From NCBI GenBank assembly GCA_022763485.1, contig JALEGX010000032.1:37882-101881 (forward strand): a stretch of DNA of 64,000 nt, given 5' to 3'. Origin of the DNA: Paracoccaceae bacterium. Lineage in GTDB: Bacteria; Pseudomonadota; Alphaproteobacteria; Rhodobacterales; Rhodobacteraceae. Below are positions 54,647 to 63,752 of the stretch, piece by piece. The position numbers and the translations under genes are program-made. Each line of letters begins with the position of its first letter. The first letter of the stretch is position 1. Below the pieces are notes generated by a model, which saw only the letters and a program-made list of their open reading frames with translations, had not been told where the DNA came from and ran no database searches.

Positions 54647-55201
54647 ATGGCCGAAACCGCCTTGCAGGACATTGGACCCGACAAAACGCTGTTGCTGGTC
54701 GATGATGATGAACCGTTCCTGAGGCGCCTTGCCAAGGCCATGGAAAAACGCGGGTTCGAGATCGAGACCGCATCCTCTGTTGCAGCCGGGCGCGCGATTG
54801 CCACGGCACGCCCCCCGGCCTATGCGGTTGTCGACCTGCGTCTGGAAGACGGCAATGGGCTGGACGTGGTCGAAGTCCTGCGCGAAAAACGCCCCGACAG
54901 CCGGGTCGTGGTTCTGACCGGATACGGGGCCATCGCAACCGCCGTCGCCGCGGTCAAGATTGGCGCAACCGATTACCTGTCAAAACCCGCTGATGCGACC
55001 GACATCACCAATGCTCTGCTGGCCAAGGATGATGAACTGCCGCCGCCGCCGGAAAACCCGATGAGCGCAGACCGGGTGCGGTGGGAACATATTCAGCGGG
55101 TTTATGAACTGTGTGATCGCAACGTTTCGGAAACCGCGCGGCGCCTGAACATGCACCGCCGGACGTTGCAGCGTATCCTGGCCAAACGCAGCCCGCGATA
55201 A
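54647..55201 (+). CDS. regA: Response regulator RegA/PrrA
   Basis: RegA is the DNA-binding regulator phosphorylated by RegB, controlling respiration, carbon and nitrogen fixation genes. The 184-residue protein has a receiver domain with TLLLVDDDEPFLRRL, the phospho-acceptor aspartate in YAVVDLRLEDGNGLDVV and the lysine in TDYLSKPADATD. A proline-rich linker (DELPPPPENP) precedes a Fis-type helix-turn-helix (NVSETARRLNMHRRTLQRIL). The ATG at 54647 follows GCGGAGGACAG. It lies 83 bases after senC. Confidence 0.97.
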   Translation: MAETALQDIGPDKTLLLVDDDEPFLRRLAKAMEKRGFEIETASSVAAGRAIATARPPAYAVVDLRLEDGNGLDVVEVLREKRPDSRVVVLTGYGAIATAVAAVKIGATDYLSKPADATDITNALLAKDDELPPPPENPMSADRVRWEHIQRVYELCDRNVSETARRLNMHRRTLQRILAKRSPR

Positions 55202-55210
55202 GGATCGGAC

Positions 55211-56407
55211 ATGACCGAGCCGGACTTCGGACCTGAACATCAGCCGCTCCCTGAGGGTGGCTGGTCGGAAAGCATGACCACGTTGCAGAACGCGGTTGTT
55301 GTTCCGCCGCTGGAAAGCGGCTTTGTCCAACCTGCGGGCGTTCTGCACGCCGATGGCAGCTATTGCCCCGAAGCCGCGATGTGGCGAAAGTTCCGCCCCC
55401 TGACAACCGAGCCTTCCGCACCGGACACGGTTGAGGAAACCCTGCCGGGCCGTTGGTTGTGGGGTGGGGTGCTGTGGCAGCACTTCGGGCATTTTCTGGT
55501 GGAAAGCACCGCCCGCCTGTGGGCGCTGGCCAATCTGGACAAACCGGTCGATGGCATCCTGTTCATTCCGAAACGCCCCAAGGTTGGAGAAGAGGTGCGT
55601 GGTTTCCAGAAGGAATTCGTGCATCTGATGAAACCAGACCTGCCAATCCGGGTGTCTGCGAAGCCCGCTCGGGTCGAAGAACTGGTTGTGCCGGGGCAAG
55701 GCTTCGGGCTGGGCAAGATCATTGCCGGGACGCCCAAGTTCCGCGATGCGATCCACGCAGATTTCGCCCGCGACGTGCAGCCGGACGGGCCTGAAAAGAT
55801 CTATATCTCACGGTCCAAGCTGGGCCTGGCCAAGGGTGGCCTGCTGGGCGAAGAACGGATGGAGCAGTATCTGCAGGCCGAAGGCTATGAGATCTTTCAT
55901 CCCCAGGAGCACAATCTGACCACCCAGCTGGCGCGCTACAAGGCGGCGCGCAAAGTGGTGGCGGCGGATGGATCGGCCCTGCATCTCTTTGCGATGGTGG
56001 GAAAGCCGGATCAGCCTGTTGCCATGGTGTTGCGGCGCCAGTCTGACGCCAACAACCTGCTGGCGCGCAACGTGGCACATTTCTGCGGCTCTACGCCTCT
56101 GGTGATCGGAGCGTTGCGCACCGAATGGGTGCCGCGCCACAAGCAGAAGTCTTCCCGCCTCAGCTTCGGCGAACTGGATCATCCGGTGATCGGCAGGGCT
56201 CTGTCGGATCATGGGTTCATATCCAATGGCGATAACTGGGCTCCGCTTACCGAAGAAGAGCGCAAGCAGACCCTTGTGGACAAGGGGCTGGGCGGGGATG
56301 ATCGCTTTGTCGAATCCCCGGCCTTCGTGAAAGCCCGCATTCGTGAAATCCGCCGGATGCGACGGGAACGCCGTGCCGCAAGGGACGCCGATCAGGCGGC
56401 CGAATAG
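55211..56407 (+). CDS. Glycosyltransferase family 61-like protein (DUF563)
   Basis: This is a 398-residue protein with a GT61/DUF563 core: WQHFGHFLVESTARLWAL, EKIYISRSKLGLAKGG, MEQYLQAEGYEIFHPQEHNL and VVAADGSALHLFAMVG. GT61 enzymes transfer sugars in polysaccharide or lipopolysaccharide synthesis; donor and acceptor are not predictable. The C-terminus is very basic (RIREIRRMRRERRAARDAD). There is no signal peptide or membrane segment. It starts ten bases after regA and may be co-transcribed, and no polysaccharide cluster surrounds it. Confidence 0.82.
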   Translation: MTEPDFGPEHQPLPEGGWSESMTTLQNAVVVPPLESGFVQPAGVLHADGSYCPEAAMWRKFRPLTTEPSAPDTVEETLPGRWLWGGVLWQHFGHFLVESTARLWALANLDKPVDGILFIPKRPKVGEEVRGFQKEFVHLMKPDLPIRVSAKPARVEELVVPGQGFGLGKIIAGTPKFRDAIHADFARDVQPDGPEKIYISRSKLGLAKGGLLGEERMEQYLQAEGYEIFHPQEHNLTTQLARYKAARKVVAADGSALHLFAMVGKPDQPVAMVLRRQSDANNLLARNVAHFCGSTPLVIGALRTEWVPRHKQKSSRLSFGELDHPVIGRALSDHGFISNGDNWAPLTEEERKQTLVDKGLGGDDRFVESPAFVKARIREIRRMRRERRAARDADQAAE

Positions 56408-56413
56408 GTCCGA

Positions 56414-57010
56414 TCAGTCCAGATTGGCAAGCAGCTCTTCATGCCGCGCGGTATAGGCATTGCGCACCTCCACAGGTGGGCGCAGACGAATGGACAGATC
56501 CTCGATCAGCGAAGGATCCGGTTTGCCAAAGAACTTGTTGGCCTCGGTCTTGGTGAAGCCCGCAATCTGCACCGCTTCCATCCAGGCGCTGATCCGGTCC
56601 GCTTTCTTGATCTGACGCTTGATCGAGGCCGGAAGCGCCGCAGGCAGGCCGAAACGGATGTGAATGGCAGCCGTCAGACGATCATCCAGCTTGCCATAGG
56701 ACGGTCCAACCGCTGCCTTCACCGGTGAAATCATGTCCCCGATGACGTACTCGGGCGCATCATGCAGCAGGGCCGCCAGCCGCCACTTGATCGGGGCCTT
56801 GGGGTTCAGACGCGCGAACAGGGTTTCAACCAGCAAGGAATGTTCGGCCACAGAGTAGGCGAAATCCCCGATCGTCTGGCCATTCCAGCGCGCCACAAAG
56901 GCCAAACCGTGGGCGATATCTTCGATCTCGATATCGACTGGGGTGGGATCCAGCAGGTCCAGACGGCGACCTGACAGCATCCTTTGCCATGCTCTGGGTT
57001 GTGTTGCCAT
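56414..57010 (-). CDS. HD-domain phosphohydrolase (YfbR-like)
   Basis: This 198-residue protein has an HD metal-binding domain with SVAEHSLLVETL and RLAALLHDAPEYVIGDM, whose histidine and aspartate bind the metal, and a second region KADRISAWMEAVQIAG. E. coli YfbR is a 5'-nucleotidase of the same type; the substrate here is not certain. The ATG at 57010 (MATQPRAWQRMLSGRR) is favoured; a longer frame begins at GTG 57124. It converges with the GT61 gene and diverges from the small secreted protein gene across a symmetrical region. Confidence 0.88.
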   Translation of the reverse strand: MATQPRAWQRMLSGRRLDLLDPTPVDIEIEDIAHGLAFVARWNGQTIGDFAYSVAEHSLLVETLFARLNPKAPIKWRLAALLHDAPEYVIGDMISPVKAAVGPSYGKLDDRLTAAIHIRFGLPAALPASIKRQIKKADRISAWMEAVQIAGFTKTEANKFFGKPDPSLIEDLSIRLRPPVEVRNAYTARHEELLANLD

Positions 57011-57075
57011 CCTGCCACATCCTCTTCTGGTTGCCATGTTTTCGCCACATTTCGGGCGCAGGCTTTCTTCAGTCC

Positions 57076-57136
57076 TGATCACACGCTGCCAACAAAACCT
57101 TGAGCTTTCGTGGTTTGAAACCACGGGATGTGATCA
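57076..57136. promoter_or_regulatory. Nested inverted repeats in a divergent intergenic region
   Basis: An outer pair TGATCACA (57076-57083) and TGTGATCA (57129-57136) flanks an inner palindrome CGTGGTTT-G-AAACCACG (57109-57125). The region lies between the divergent HD hydrolase and small secreted protein genes. It could be an operator or a cruciform/attenuator; no known consensus is matched. Confidence 0.4.
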
Positions 57137-57220
57137 CGATATTAGTCCTGAGGGGGGTGTGCTAGTTCCTCCCCGGGCATGCCCTCCTCGGATGTAAACC
57201 ACTATGAGAAGGAGCATGTT

Positions 57221-57535
57221 ATGTTCAAGCGTTTGTTGGCACTGTCCCTGACCTTCGGCATGGCCGCGCTGGCCCCTCCGGCTTTCGCATCGAATTGCGC
57301 ACAGCGCGCAACGGTGATTGAGCGGTTGGAAACCAAATACTCGGAAAAACTCACTGTTGGCGGTCTACAGAACAACCGCGCCGCCCAGTCCGTCATGGAA
57401 ATCTGGGCCTCGGATGAAACCGGCACGTTCACGGTTCTCCTGACTAACCCCAACGGGATCAGCTGCATCGTGGCCGCAGGCACCGATTTCTTCAAGGCAG
57501 CCCCGAAAGAAGAACCAAAAGGAACAGCCAGCTGA
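57221..57535 (+). CDS. Small secreted protein of unknown function
   Basis: This 104-residue protein has a Sec signal peptide (MFKRLLALSLTFGMAALAPP, cleavage after AFA), giving a mature form of about 80 residues. That form begins SNCAQRATVIERLETKYSEK and contains a second cysteine in NGISCIVAAGTDF, so one disulfide is possible. I do not recognise a named family. It is conserved-looking and probably periplasmic. AGAAGGAG upstream of the ATG at 57221 is a strong ribosome site. It is followed by the ahcY leader after the stop at 57535. Confidence 0.75.
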   Translation: MFKRLLALSLTFGMAALAPPAFASNCAQRATVIERLETKYSEKLTVGGLQNNRAAQSVMEIWASDETGTFTVLLTNPNGISCIVAAGTDFFKAAPKEEPKGTAS

Positions 57536-57585
57536 ATGACAGTATATTCCGGCAAAAATCGGCCAATTCTGGTGAAAAGGTCAAC

Positions 57586-57625
57586 TTCGTTGCCTCTGAC
57601 CGGCAAGGGTGATAGAGGCAGCGAA
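57586..57625 (+). promoter_or_regulatory. Structured 5' leader hairpin of ahcY
   Basis: TTCGTTGCCTCT (57586-57597) and AGAGGCAGCGAA (57614-57625) pair over twelve positions with one G-U, closing a 16-base loop GACCGGCAAGGGTGAT, 31 bases before the ahcY ATG. It is too long and well paired to ignore, and it has no T-tract. It might be a cis-regulatory RNA responding to SAM/SAH or an mRNA stabiliser; the sequence does not match the SAH or SAM-SAH riboswitch consensus that I recall. Confidence 0.45.
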
Positions 57626-57656
57626 ACTGTACCTCGTAACCTGAACGGAGCTGATT

Positions 57657-59045
57657 ATGGCCGGGGATTATATCGTCAAGGACATTGCGCTGGCCGGATT
57701 TGGCCGCAAAGAGCTGGATATTGCTGAAACTGAGATGCCGGGCCTGATGTCCCTGCGCGCGGAATATGGGGAAAGCAAGCCTCTGACCGGCGCGCGGATC
57801 GTTGGTTCGCTGCACATGACCATCCAGACCGCGGTTCTGATTGAAACGCTGGTGGCGCTGGGCGCGGACGTCCGTTGGGCGTCGTGCAACATCTTCTCCA
57901 CCCAGGACCACGCGGCAGCCGCGATTGCCGAAGCGGGCATTCCTGTCTTTGCAATCAAGGGCCAGTCGCTGGAAGAGCACTGGGACTACCTGGACAAATC
58001 CTTCCTGTTCCCGGAAGGCCCGAACATGATCCTGGACGATGGCGGCGACGCGACGCTCTACATCCTGCTGGGCGCTCGTGCGGAAGCTGGTGAAGACATC
58101 ATTCCGGTTCCGACCTCGGAAGAGGAAGAGGTGATCAAAGCACAGATCGCCAAGCGTATGGCGGCCTCCCCGGGCTGGTTCACCAAGATGCGCGACCAGA
58201 TCAAAGGCGTGTCGGAAGAAACCACCACCGGTGTGAACCGCCTGTATCAACTGGTCAAAGACGGCCACCTGCCGTTCCCGGCGATCAACGTGAACGATTC
58301 GGTCACCAAGTCGAAGTTCGACAACAAATATGGCTGTAAGGAATCGCTGGTTGACGGCATCCGCCGCGCCACCGACACCATGCTGGCCGGCAAGGTCGCC
58401 GTGGTCTGCGGTTATGGCGACGTTGGCAAAGGTTCGGCTGCATCGCTGGCCGGCGCCGGTGCCCGCGTGAAAGTGACCGAAGTTGACCCGATCTGCGCCC
58501 TGCAGGCCGCCATGGACGGGTTCGAAGTCACCCTGCTGGAAGACGAAGTTGCCACCGCTGACGTGTTCATCACCACCACCGGCAACAAGGACGTGATCCG
58601 CATCGAGCATATGCGCGAGATGAAGGACATGGCCATCGTCGGCAACATCGGCCACTTCGACAACGAAATCCAGGTTGCCGCGCTGAAGAACCACAAGTGG
58701 ACCAACATCAAGGAACAGGTGGACATGATCGAGATGCCCTCGGGCAACCGTCTGATCCTGCTGTCCGAAGGCCGCCTGCTGAACCTGGGCAACGCCACCG
58801 GTCACCCGTCCTTCGTGATGTCGGCCTCGTTCACCAACCAGGTGCTGGCTCAGATCGAGCTGTTCACCAAGGGTGACGAGTACAACAACGACGTCTACAT
58901 CCTGCCCAAGCACCTGGACGAGAAGGTTGCACGCCTGCACCTGGATCGTATCGGCGTGAAGCTGACCAAAATGGATGCCGAGCAGGCCGCCTATATCGGC
59001 GTGAAGCCGGAAGGCCCCTACAAGCCCGAGCACTATCGCTACTGA
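57657..59045 (+). CDS. ahcY: Adenosylhomocysteinase
   Basis: AhcY splits S-adenosylhomocysteine to adenosine and homocysteine, clearing the inhibitor of all methyltransferases. The 462-residue protein has [24 protein letters not shown] catalytic start (seen as [19 protein letters not shown]), [16 protein letters not shown], the NAD loop [20 protein letters not shown] and the C-terminal [13 protein letters not shown]. The ATG at 57657 follows ACGGAGCTGATT. A 121-base leader with a strong hairpin precedes it, and an intrinsic terminator ends it. Confidence 0.98.
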   Translation: MAGDYIVKDIALAGFGRKELDIAETEMPGLMSLRAEYGESKPLTGARIVGSLHMTIQTAVLIETLVALGADVRWASCNIFSTQDHAAAAIAEAGIPVFAIKGQSLEEHWDYLDKSFLFPEGPNMILDDGGDATLYILLGARAEAGEDIIPVPTSEEEEVIKAQIAKRMAASPGWFTKMRDQIKGVSEETTTGVNRLYQLVKDGHLPFPAINVNDSVTKSKFDNKYGCKESLVDGIRRATDTMLAGKVAVVCGYGDVGKGSAASLAGAGARVKVTEVDPICALQAAMDGFEVTLLEDEVATADVFITTTGNKDVIRIEHMREMKDMAIVGNIGHFDNEIQVAALKNHKWTNIKEQVDMIEMPSGNRLILLSEGRLLNLGNATGHPSFVMSASFTNQVLAQIELFTKGDEYNNDVYILPKHLDEKVARLHLDRIGVKLTKMDAEQAAYIGVKPEGPYKPEHYRY

Positions 59046-59074
59046 TCCACGGGATCCGATTGGACGATAAATTG

Positions 59075-59110
59075 GGGCGCTGTCGGTAGATCCGGCGGCG
59101 CCCTTTTTCT
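59075..59110 (+). terminator. Intrinsic terminator of ahcY
   Basis: GGGCGC (59075-59080) and GCGCCC (59098-59103) form a stem around a 17-base interior that can also pair partly, followed by TTTTTCTTT. It begins 30 bases after the ahcY stop codon. Confidence 0.8.
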
Positions 59111-59252
59111 TTGCCCCACTGTGTCGTCGGCTATGGGGAAAAACAGCTGCAATATTTCCCTTTGTCGGGGCGCTCTGACTCGCTAGTCTTTTCGTGACCT
59201 CCAAGGTCTCAAGCAAACTTGCGGGAAACACCTGCTAAACGGGAGAGTGAAT

Positions 59253-59594
59253 ATGGGGAAACGCGACGACCTGATCGCGCAGTATGCGGACGATCTGAAG
59301 AACAAGTGCGGCATGGAGCCTGACATGGATCTTCTGACCAAGGTCACAATCGGGTGCGGCCCGGCGATCTACAATGCCGACGCATCGACCGTTGCGGCAA
59401 CCCAGGACAGTGAGCTGGAGACCGTCAAGACCAACTTCCTGATGAAGAAGCTGGGCCTGGCAGACGGACCTGAGCTGATGGAAGCGATCAATTCAGTGAT
59501 CGAAACTTACGGCCAGTCCGAGCGCAACAAGTATCGCGCTGTCGTCTACTACATGCTGACCAAGCACTTTGGCAAAGAAGCCGTCTACGGCTGA
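59253..59594 (+). CDS. DUF2853 family protein
   Basis: This 113-residue protein belongs to DUF2853. Its conserved core is KNKCGMEPDMDLLTKVTIGC, GPAIYNADASTVAATQDSE and NKYRAVVYYMLTKHFGKE. It is soluble, mostly helical and of unknown function. The ATG at 59253 follows GGGAGA by six bases, while a GTG two codons earlier keeps the frame open. The upstream gap (59111-59252) must contain its promoter, and a terminator follows. Confidence 0.85.
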   Translation: MGKRDDLIAQYADDLKNKCGMEPDMDLLTKVTIGCGPAIYNADASTVAATQDSELETVKTNFLMKKLGLADGPELMEAINSVIETYGQSERNKYRAVVYYMLTKHFGKEAVYG

Positions 59595-59627
59595 TATCGG
59601 CCAGGGATCCGAGAACATTCAAAAACA

Positions 59628-59657
59628 AAGCGCCCGCCATAAAACGCGGGCGTTTCT
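59628..59657 (+). terminator. Intrinsic terminator of the DUF2853 gene
   Basis: CGCCCGC (59631-59637) and GCGGGCG (59646-59652) form a stem with an eight-base loop and are followed by TTTCTG. It separates the DUF2853 gene from the convergent DUF1761 gene. Confidence 0.75.
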
Positions 59658-59692
59658 GCATTTCGGGCGTCCTGGCTGTGTTGGAACCGGTG

Positions 59693-60088
59693 TCAGAAAA
59701 TGGCAAGAACCGCGCCCATGACGGCGCATCCCAGCGTCGCATACCCGCCATCGATCAGGCTGAGCTTGACCGGGCGCTGGCCATAGAGGTTGTTGATCGC
59801 AATCCAGGGGCTGATGAAGAACAGGCCGATGCCAAATCCCGCGATCAGCCCCGCACCCAGAGACCCGATACCCGAAAGCGCAAAGACGTGGCGCATCATC
59901 CCGGCCACCACAAGCTGCAGGAAAAAGGTTGTGGCAAACAGAAACGGGTTCTGCCCGCCCGCAGGCTTCCCGTCCGGTCCGCGTCGAATGCCCGCCGCCT
60001 GCATCCACGGCTCGGCAAGAACCCCGTACCAGACAGCACCCAAGGCAAAGGCCGCAGCGGCTGCGACCAGCACATTGATAAATTCCAT
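59693..60088 (-). CDS. DUF1761 family membrane protein
   Basis: This 131-residue inner-membrane protein has four hydrophobic segments (residues 3-22, 48-68, 72-95, 108-131). The start MEFINVLVAAAAAFALGAVW and YGVLAEPWMQAAG match DUF1761, in which a W-Y pair near the first helix is conserved. The function is unknown. The upstream region is short, and the EVE gene lies 38 bases upstream in the same orientation. Confidence 0.85.
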   Translation of the reverse strand: MEFINVLVAAAAAFALGAVWYGVLAEPWMQAAGIRRGPDGKPAGGQNPFLFATTFFLQLVVAGMMRHVFALSGIGSLGAGLIAGFGIGLFFISPWIAINNLYGQRPVKLSLIDGGYATLGCAVMGAVLAIF

Positions 60089-60126
60089 GACTCTACTCCG
60101 TTCGCTTCAATAGGACGGAGTGTGCC

Positions 60127-60552
60127 TTATTCCCCGGCGTCTGTCTGCCCCAGCGCGCAGATGGCTTGCCATTCGCTTTCACTGACCGGTTGAACCGACA
60201 AGCGGGAGTTGCGGACCAGCACCATCTCTTCCAGGCGCGGATCTGCCTTGATCTGATCCAGAGTTACGGCCTGTACAAAGGGGCGCACCGCCTTGATGTC
60301 CACACATTCCCAACGCGGATCATCCGTCTTGCTGTCCTGATGGGCCTCGGCACAAACCTCGACGATGCCGACAACGGATTTTTCCTTCTGGGAGTGATAG
60401 AAGAAGCCCCGGTCCCCGATCTTCATCTCACGCATGAAATTGCGCGCCTGATAGTTCCGGACTCCGTCCCATTCCTCGCCGATATCGCCCTTGGCGACCT
60501 GGTCATCCCAGCTCCAGGTCGACGGTTCGGATTTGAACAGCCAGTAGGCCAT
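60127..60552 (-). CDS. EVE domain protein
   Basis: This is a 141-residue protein with the EVE fold (PUA-like). MAYWLFKSEPSTWSWDDQVA, WDGVRNYQARNFMREMKIGD and GFFYHSQKEKSVVGIVEV are the family signature, forming an aromatic cage used by relatives to bind modified bases. Its specific ligand is unknown. The ATG at 60552 overlaps the YciI stop by one base, so the two are translationally coupled. Confidence 0.92.
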   Translation of the reverse strand: MAYWLFKSEPSTWSWDDQVAKGDIGEEWDGVRNYQARNFMREMKIGDRGFFYHSQKEKSVVGIVEVCAEAHQDSKTDDPRWECVDIKAVRPFVQAVTLDQIKADPRLEEMVLVRNSRLSVQPVSESEWQAICALGQTDAGE

Positions 60553-60821
60553 CAGATCACCTTCTTCCACGGGATCAGGTCGACGTTTTCGAACAGTCCG
60601 GCCTTGGCGTAGGGGTCATTCGCGGCCCAGTCCTGTGCTGCGGCCATGTCTTCGACGTCCAGAATGACCAGCGATCCGATCATCTCACCCGCATCGTCCA
60701 GGAACGGACCGGCCTGCGAAACCACGCCGGTGGACTTGAGGTACTCAACGTGGTCCGCGCGGTTGTCGAGCCGGGTCTGCAGGGCGCCTGCTTTGTCACG
60801 GGCGATCAGGGCAATCAGCAT
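60552..60821 (-). CDS. YciI-like protein
   Basis: This small 89-residue YCII-domain protein starts MLIALIARDKAGALQTRLDN and has RADHVEYLKSTG, whose histidine-aspartate pair is conserved, GSLVILDVEDMAAAQDWAAN and DPYAKAGLFENVDLIPWK. YciI proteins form dimers with a putative active site, but the reaction is unknown. It lies one base downstream of gpsA and overlaps the EVE gene by one base, so gpsA-yciI-EVE is an operon. Confidence 0.9.
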   Translation of the reverse strand: MLIALIARDKAGALQTRLDNRADHVEYLKSTGVVSQAGPFLDDAGEMIGSLVILDVEDMAAAQDWAANDPYAKAGLFENVDLIPWKKVI

Positions 60822-60822
60822 G

Positions 60823-61785
60823 TCATTCCTCTTTCAATGGTCTGGCAAGGAGTTGAGCGGTGGCTTCGGCAATCGTCAAGCGGCGATCCAGCAAGCTTAC
60901 CACGGTTTCGGTGACGGGCATGTCCAGCCCCATCTTTTGGGTCCGGTGCAGAACCGCCCGCGCCGTTGCGGCGCCTTCGACGGTGACGTTCGGGTCGAAC
61001 TCTTCGCCGCGGCCGATCGACAGGCCCAGCTGGAAGTTGCGCGACAGCTCGGACCCGCAGGTCAGTGTCAGATCCCCGAACCCGGACAGCCCCGCCAGCG
61101 TTTCGGATCGGGCACCAACGGCCAGCGCAAGGCGCTGCATTTCGGCGTATCCGCGGGTCATCAGCGCGGCGCGTGCGCTGTCCCCCATGCCGGCACCGAT
61201 CACAGCGCCGCAACCGATTGCGATCACATTCTTCAACGCGCCGCCCAGTTCGGCCCCGATGGTGTCGCGCGTACGATAGAGGCGCAGATTGGCGGTGGTC
61301 AGCTTCTGTTGCAGTGATTGCCCAAGCTCAGCATCCGCACAGGCCAGCGTCAGCGCCGTGGGCAGGCCACGGGCAATATCAGCAGCAAAGCTGGGCCCTG
61401 TCAGCAGGGCGGACTGGGTGCCCGGAAGCACCTCGTCAATTACCGCCATCGGCCCCAGCCCGGTGCCCAGTTCGATCCCCTTGCAGCAGGCCACCAGCGT
61501 ATGGTGGCGCAGCAACTCTTGCTGCGTCATCAGCAGGTCCCGCATCTTCTGCATCGGAACGGCCAGCAGCAGCACATCCGCCTGAACCGCTTCGTCCAGA
61601 CTTGCAGTGACATGCAGAGTTTCAGGCAGGGTCACATCGGGCAACCGGCTGTTGTTGACGCGGCTGCTTTGCATCGCGGTGGCTTGCTCCGCCGAACGGG
61701 TCCACAGCGTGACCGGACCGGTGCCGGCCAGCGAAATGGCCAGAGCCGTGCCAAATGCTCCAGCCCCCAGAACGGCAACGCTCAT
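60823..61785 (-). CDS. gpsA: Glycerol-3-phosphate dehydrogenase (NAD(P)+)
   Basis: GpsA reduces dihydroxyacetone phosphate to glycerol-3-phosphate for phospholipid synthesis. The 320-residue protein begins [20 protein letters not shown] (NAD loop GxGxxG variant GAGAFG) and contains the catalytic lysine in [19 protein letters not shown] and [12 protein letters not shown]. The ATG at 61785 overlaps the tsaD stop by four bases; the frame stays open to 61983. Genes tsaD-gpsA-yciI-EVE form one leftward operon. Confidence 0.97.
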   Translation of the reverse strand: MSVAVLGAGAFGTALAISLAGTGPVTLWTRSAEQATAMQSSRVNNSRLPDVTLPETLHVTASLDEAVQADVLLLAVPMQKMRDLLMTQQELLRHHTLVACCKGIELGTGLGPMAVIDEVLPGTQSALLTGPSFAADIARGLPTALTLACADAELGQSLQQKLTTANLRLYRTRDTIGAELGGALKNVIAIGCGAVIGAGMGDSARAALMTRGYAEMQRLALAVGARSETLAGLSGFGDLTLTCGSELSRNFQLGLSIGRGEEFDPNVTVEGAATARAVLHRTQKMGLDMPVTETVVSLLDRRLTIAEATAQLLARPLKEE

Positions 61786-62894
61786 GCCTTGGCCCCCTTG
61801 CGCCCGCTGCCCAGCATGGAGGGGCTGCTTTGATCCAGCGGCCAGCGCGGCCGGGCCGCCAGATCCATGCCGTCGCGGGCACCGGTTCTGAACCGTTCCA
61901 GCCCGGCATAGGCGATCATCGCAGCATTGTCGGTACACAGCGCCAGCGGCGGCGCAACAAAAGCCACCTGCTGTTCCGTGCACAGATCCATCAGATCAGT
62001 GCGGATCTGTGTATTGGCCGCAACGCCCCCCGCAACGGCCAGCGCTGGCGGCGTTTCGGGGGAGATCTGGGCCTTTTCTTCAAGGTAGAGCGCCAGCGCA
62101 CGCCGGGTCTTGGCGGTCAGCACATCGGCGATGGCTTGCTGGAAACCGGCGCACATGTCGGCACGATCCTGACGGGTCAGCCCGCCTTTTTCTGCGACGA
62201 TCTGATCCCGCAGCCGCATCAGCGCGGTTTTCAGCCCTGAGAAGGACAGGTTGCAATCAGCCCGGTCCAAAAGCGGGCGGGGAAAGCGAAAGCGTTTTGG
62301 GTCGCCGGTCTCGGCTTCTTTCTGGACCGAAGGCCCGCCTGGTTGCGGCAGGCCCAACAGGCGCGCGGCCTTGTCAAAGGCCTCCCCCGGGGCATCGTCG
62401 ATGGTTCCGCCCAGACGGGTGAAATCCTCGGGCCCGCGCGCGATCAGGAACTGACAATGCCCGCCAGAGACCAGCAGCATCAGGTAGGGAAAGGCAATAC
62501 CATCGGTCAGCCGGGGTGTCAGAGCATGACCCGCCAGGTGATTGACCCCGACCAGCGGCAAGCCAGACGCAGCGGCAATCCCCTTGGCGCACATCACGCC
62601 CGACATCACGCCGCCGATCAGACCGGGACCGGCAGTTACTGCGACCGCGTCCAGATCGGAAAACGTCAGCCCGGCGGCTTGCATTGCCTCACGCACGCTG
62701 ATGTCCAGCTTTTCGGCATGGGCACGGGCGGCGATCTCGGGCACGACACCGCCATAGGCGCTGTGCAGCTCGGTCTGTCCGAAGACGATTGAAGACAGGA
62801 TTTCCGCCTGTTGGCCCTCAGTTTGCCTGACGACCGCGGCGGCGGTGTCGTCACAGCTGCTTTCCAGACCCAGAATGGTAAGAGTTTGCACCAT
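61782..62894 (-). CDS. tsaD: tRNA N6-threonylcarbamoyladenosine synthase TsaD
   Basis: TsaD transfers the threonylcarbamoyl group to A37 of tRNAs reading ANN codons, with TsaB and TsaE. The 370-residue protein has [15 protein letters not shown], the metal-binding histidine pair in [30 protein letters not shown] and the ATP-binding [13 protein letters not shown]. The ATG at 62894 is used; it diverges from hemD. TsaE is encoded about 11 kb to the left. Confidence 0.97.
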   Translation of the reverse strand: MVQTLTILGLESSCDDTAAAVVRQTEGQQAEILSSIVFGQTELHSAYGGVVPEIAARAHAEKLDISVREAMQAAGLTFSDLDAVAVTAGPGLIGGVMSGVMCAKGIAAASGLPLVGVNHLAGHALTPRLTDGIAFPYLMLLVSGGHCQFLIARGPEDFTRLGGTIDDAPGEAFDKAARLLGLPQPGGPSVQKEAETGDPKRFRFPRPLLDRADCNLSFSGLKTALMRLRDQIVAEKGGLTRQDRADMCAGFQQAIADVLTAKTRRALALYLEEKAQISPETPPALAVAGGVAANTQIRTDLMDLCTEQQVAFVAPPLALCTDNAAMIAYAGLERFRTGARDGMDLAARPRWPLDQSSPSMLGSGRKGAKA

Positions 62895-62942
62895 ACGCTC
62901 GACCGTTGCATCCCATTGATGCCGGAGGTACCACTCAATCCG

Positions 62943-63698
62943 ATGGCAAACAATCCCACGAACCCGAACCTGCCCGGTCTGCTTGTCACCCGGCCCGATC
63001 CCGCAGGGGAGGAGTTTGTTCACAGCCTGAGCGCGGAGCTGCGCGCCGGATTGCAGATTGTCATATCCCCCCTGCTGGAACTGGAAACCCTGATCGACGA
63101 TCTGGATCTCAGAACCGCGAAGGGGGTGATATTCACCTCCAAGGCGGCGGTGCGGGCGCTTCGGGGGATCGAACCCGCGATCAGGCCACCGGCTTATTGT
63201 GTTGGGCAGGCGACTTGCGATGCGGCCACTGCATTGGGCTGGTCCGCACACCGGGTTGGCCAGGATGCGGAAAGCCTGATTTCAGGACTGCTCGCCACGC
63301 GACCGGACGCGCCCCTTTTGCACATCCACGGGCGCCACGCGCGCGGCGATGTCGCGATGCACCTGCGTCAGGCCGGTTTGCGCTGTGAGGACGTGATTGC
63401 GTATGATCAGAAGCTTTTGCCTCTGACCGAGGCAGCGAGAGTGCTCTTGGTGTCGGATCGTGAAATAATTGTGCCGCTCTTTTCACCGCGCACTGCGCGA
63501 CAATTTGCCGATACTTGCCCGCAAGGTGGCAAACTTCACCTGATTGCCATGAGCAAAGCGGTTGCGCATTCCGTAAAACATATGAATTACAGTAGCTTGA
63601 CCGTTACACCAACGCCTGATGCCGCAGCGATGCGTGCTGCTGTGACGGATTGCGCCGCGGCCTTGCATCGGGTTGAGGGGGGCGGGGACGCGCAGTAG
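62943..63698 (+). CDS. hemD: Uroporphyrinogen-III synthase
   Basis: HemD cyclises hydroxymethylbilane to uroporphyrinogen III, a heme and vitamin B12 precursor. The 251-residue protein is divergent as usual for the family, with [37 protein letters not shown] and [20 protein letters not shown]. The start is uncertain: ATG at 62943 is used, while an ATG at 62919 would add eight codons and GGAGG lies between them. Its neighbour downstream, a mitofilin-like gene, matches the heme-cluster order of Rhodobacterales. Confidence 0.85.
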   Translation: MANNPTNPNLPGLLVTRPDPAGEEFVHSLSAELRAGLQIVISPLLELETLIDDLDLRTAKGVIFTSKAAVRALRGIEPAIRPPAYCVGQATCDAATALGWSAHRVGQDAESLISGLLATRPDAPLLHIHGRHARGDVAMHLRQAGLRCEDVIAYDQKLLPLTEAARVLLVSDREIIVPLFSPRTARQFADTCPQGGKLHLIAMSKAVAHSVKHMNYSSLTVTPTPDAAAMRAAVTDCAAALHRVEGGGDAQ

Positions 63699-63752
63699 TG
63701 TCGCGAAGCGGACATGCGTTTGTGAATTTTGAGAATCGAGGGGGAGGCCAGC

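Noticed and set aside
57536..57656. A known SAH or SAM-SAH riboswitch before ahcY
   Set aside because: Expected location, but the conserved cores of those classes as I recall them are not visible; reported instead as an unassigned hairpin.
57492..59231. A 579-codon open frame antisense to ahcY
   Set aside because: It mirrors the codon pattern of the strongly conserved ahcY, contains no recognisable motif and is a by-product of high GC content.
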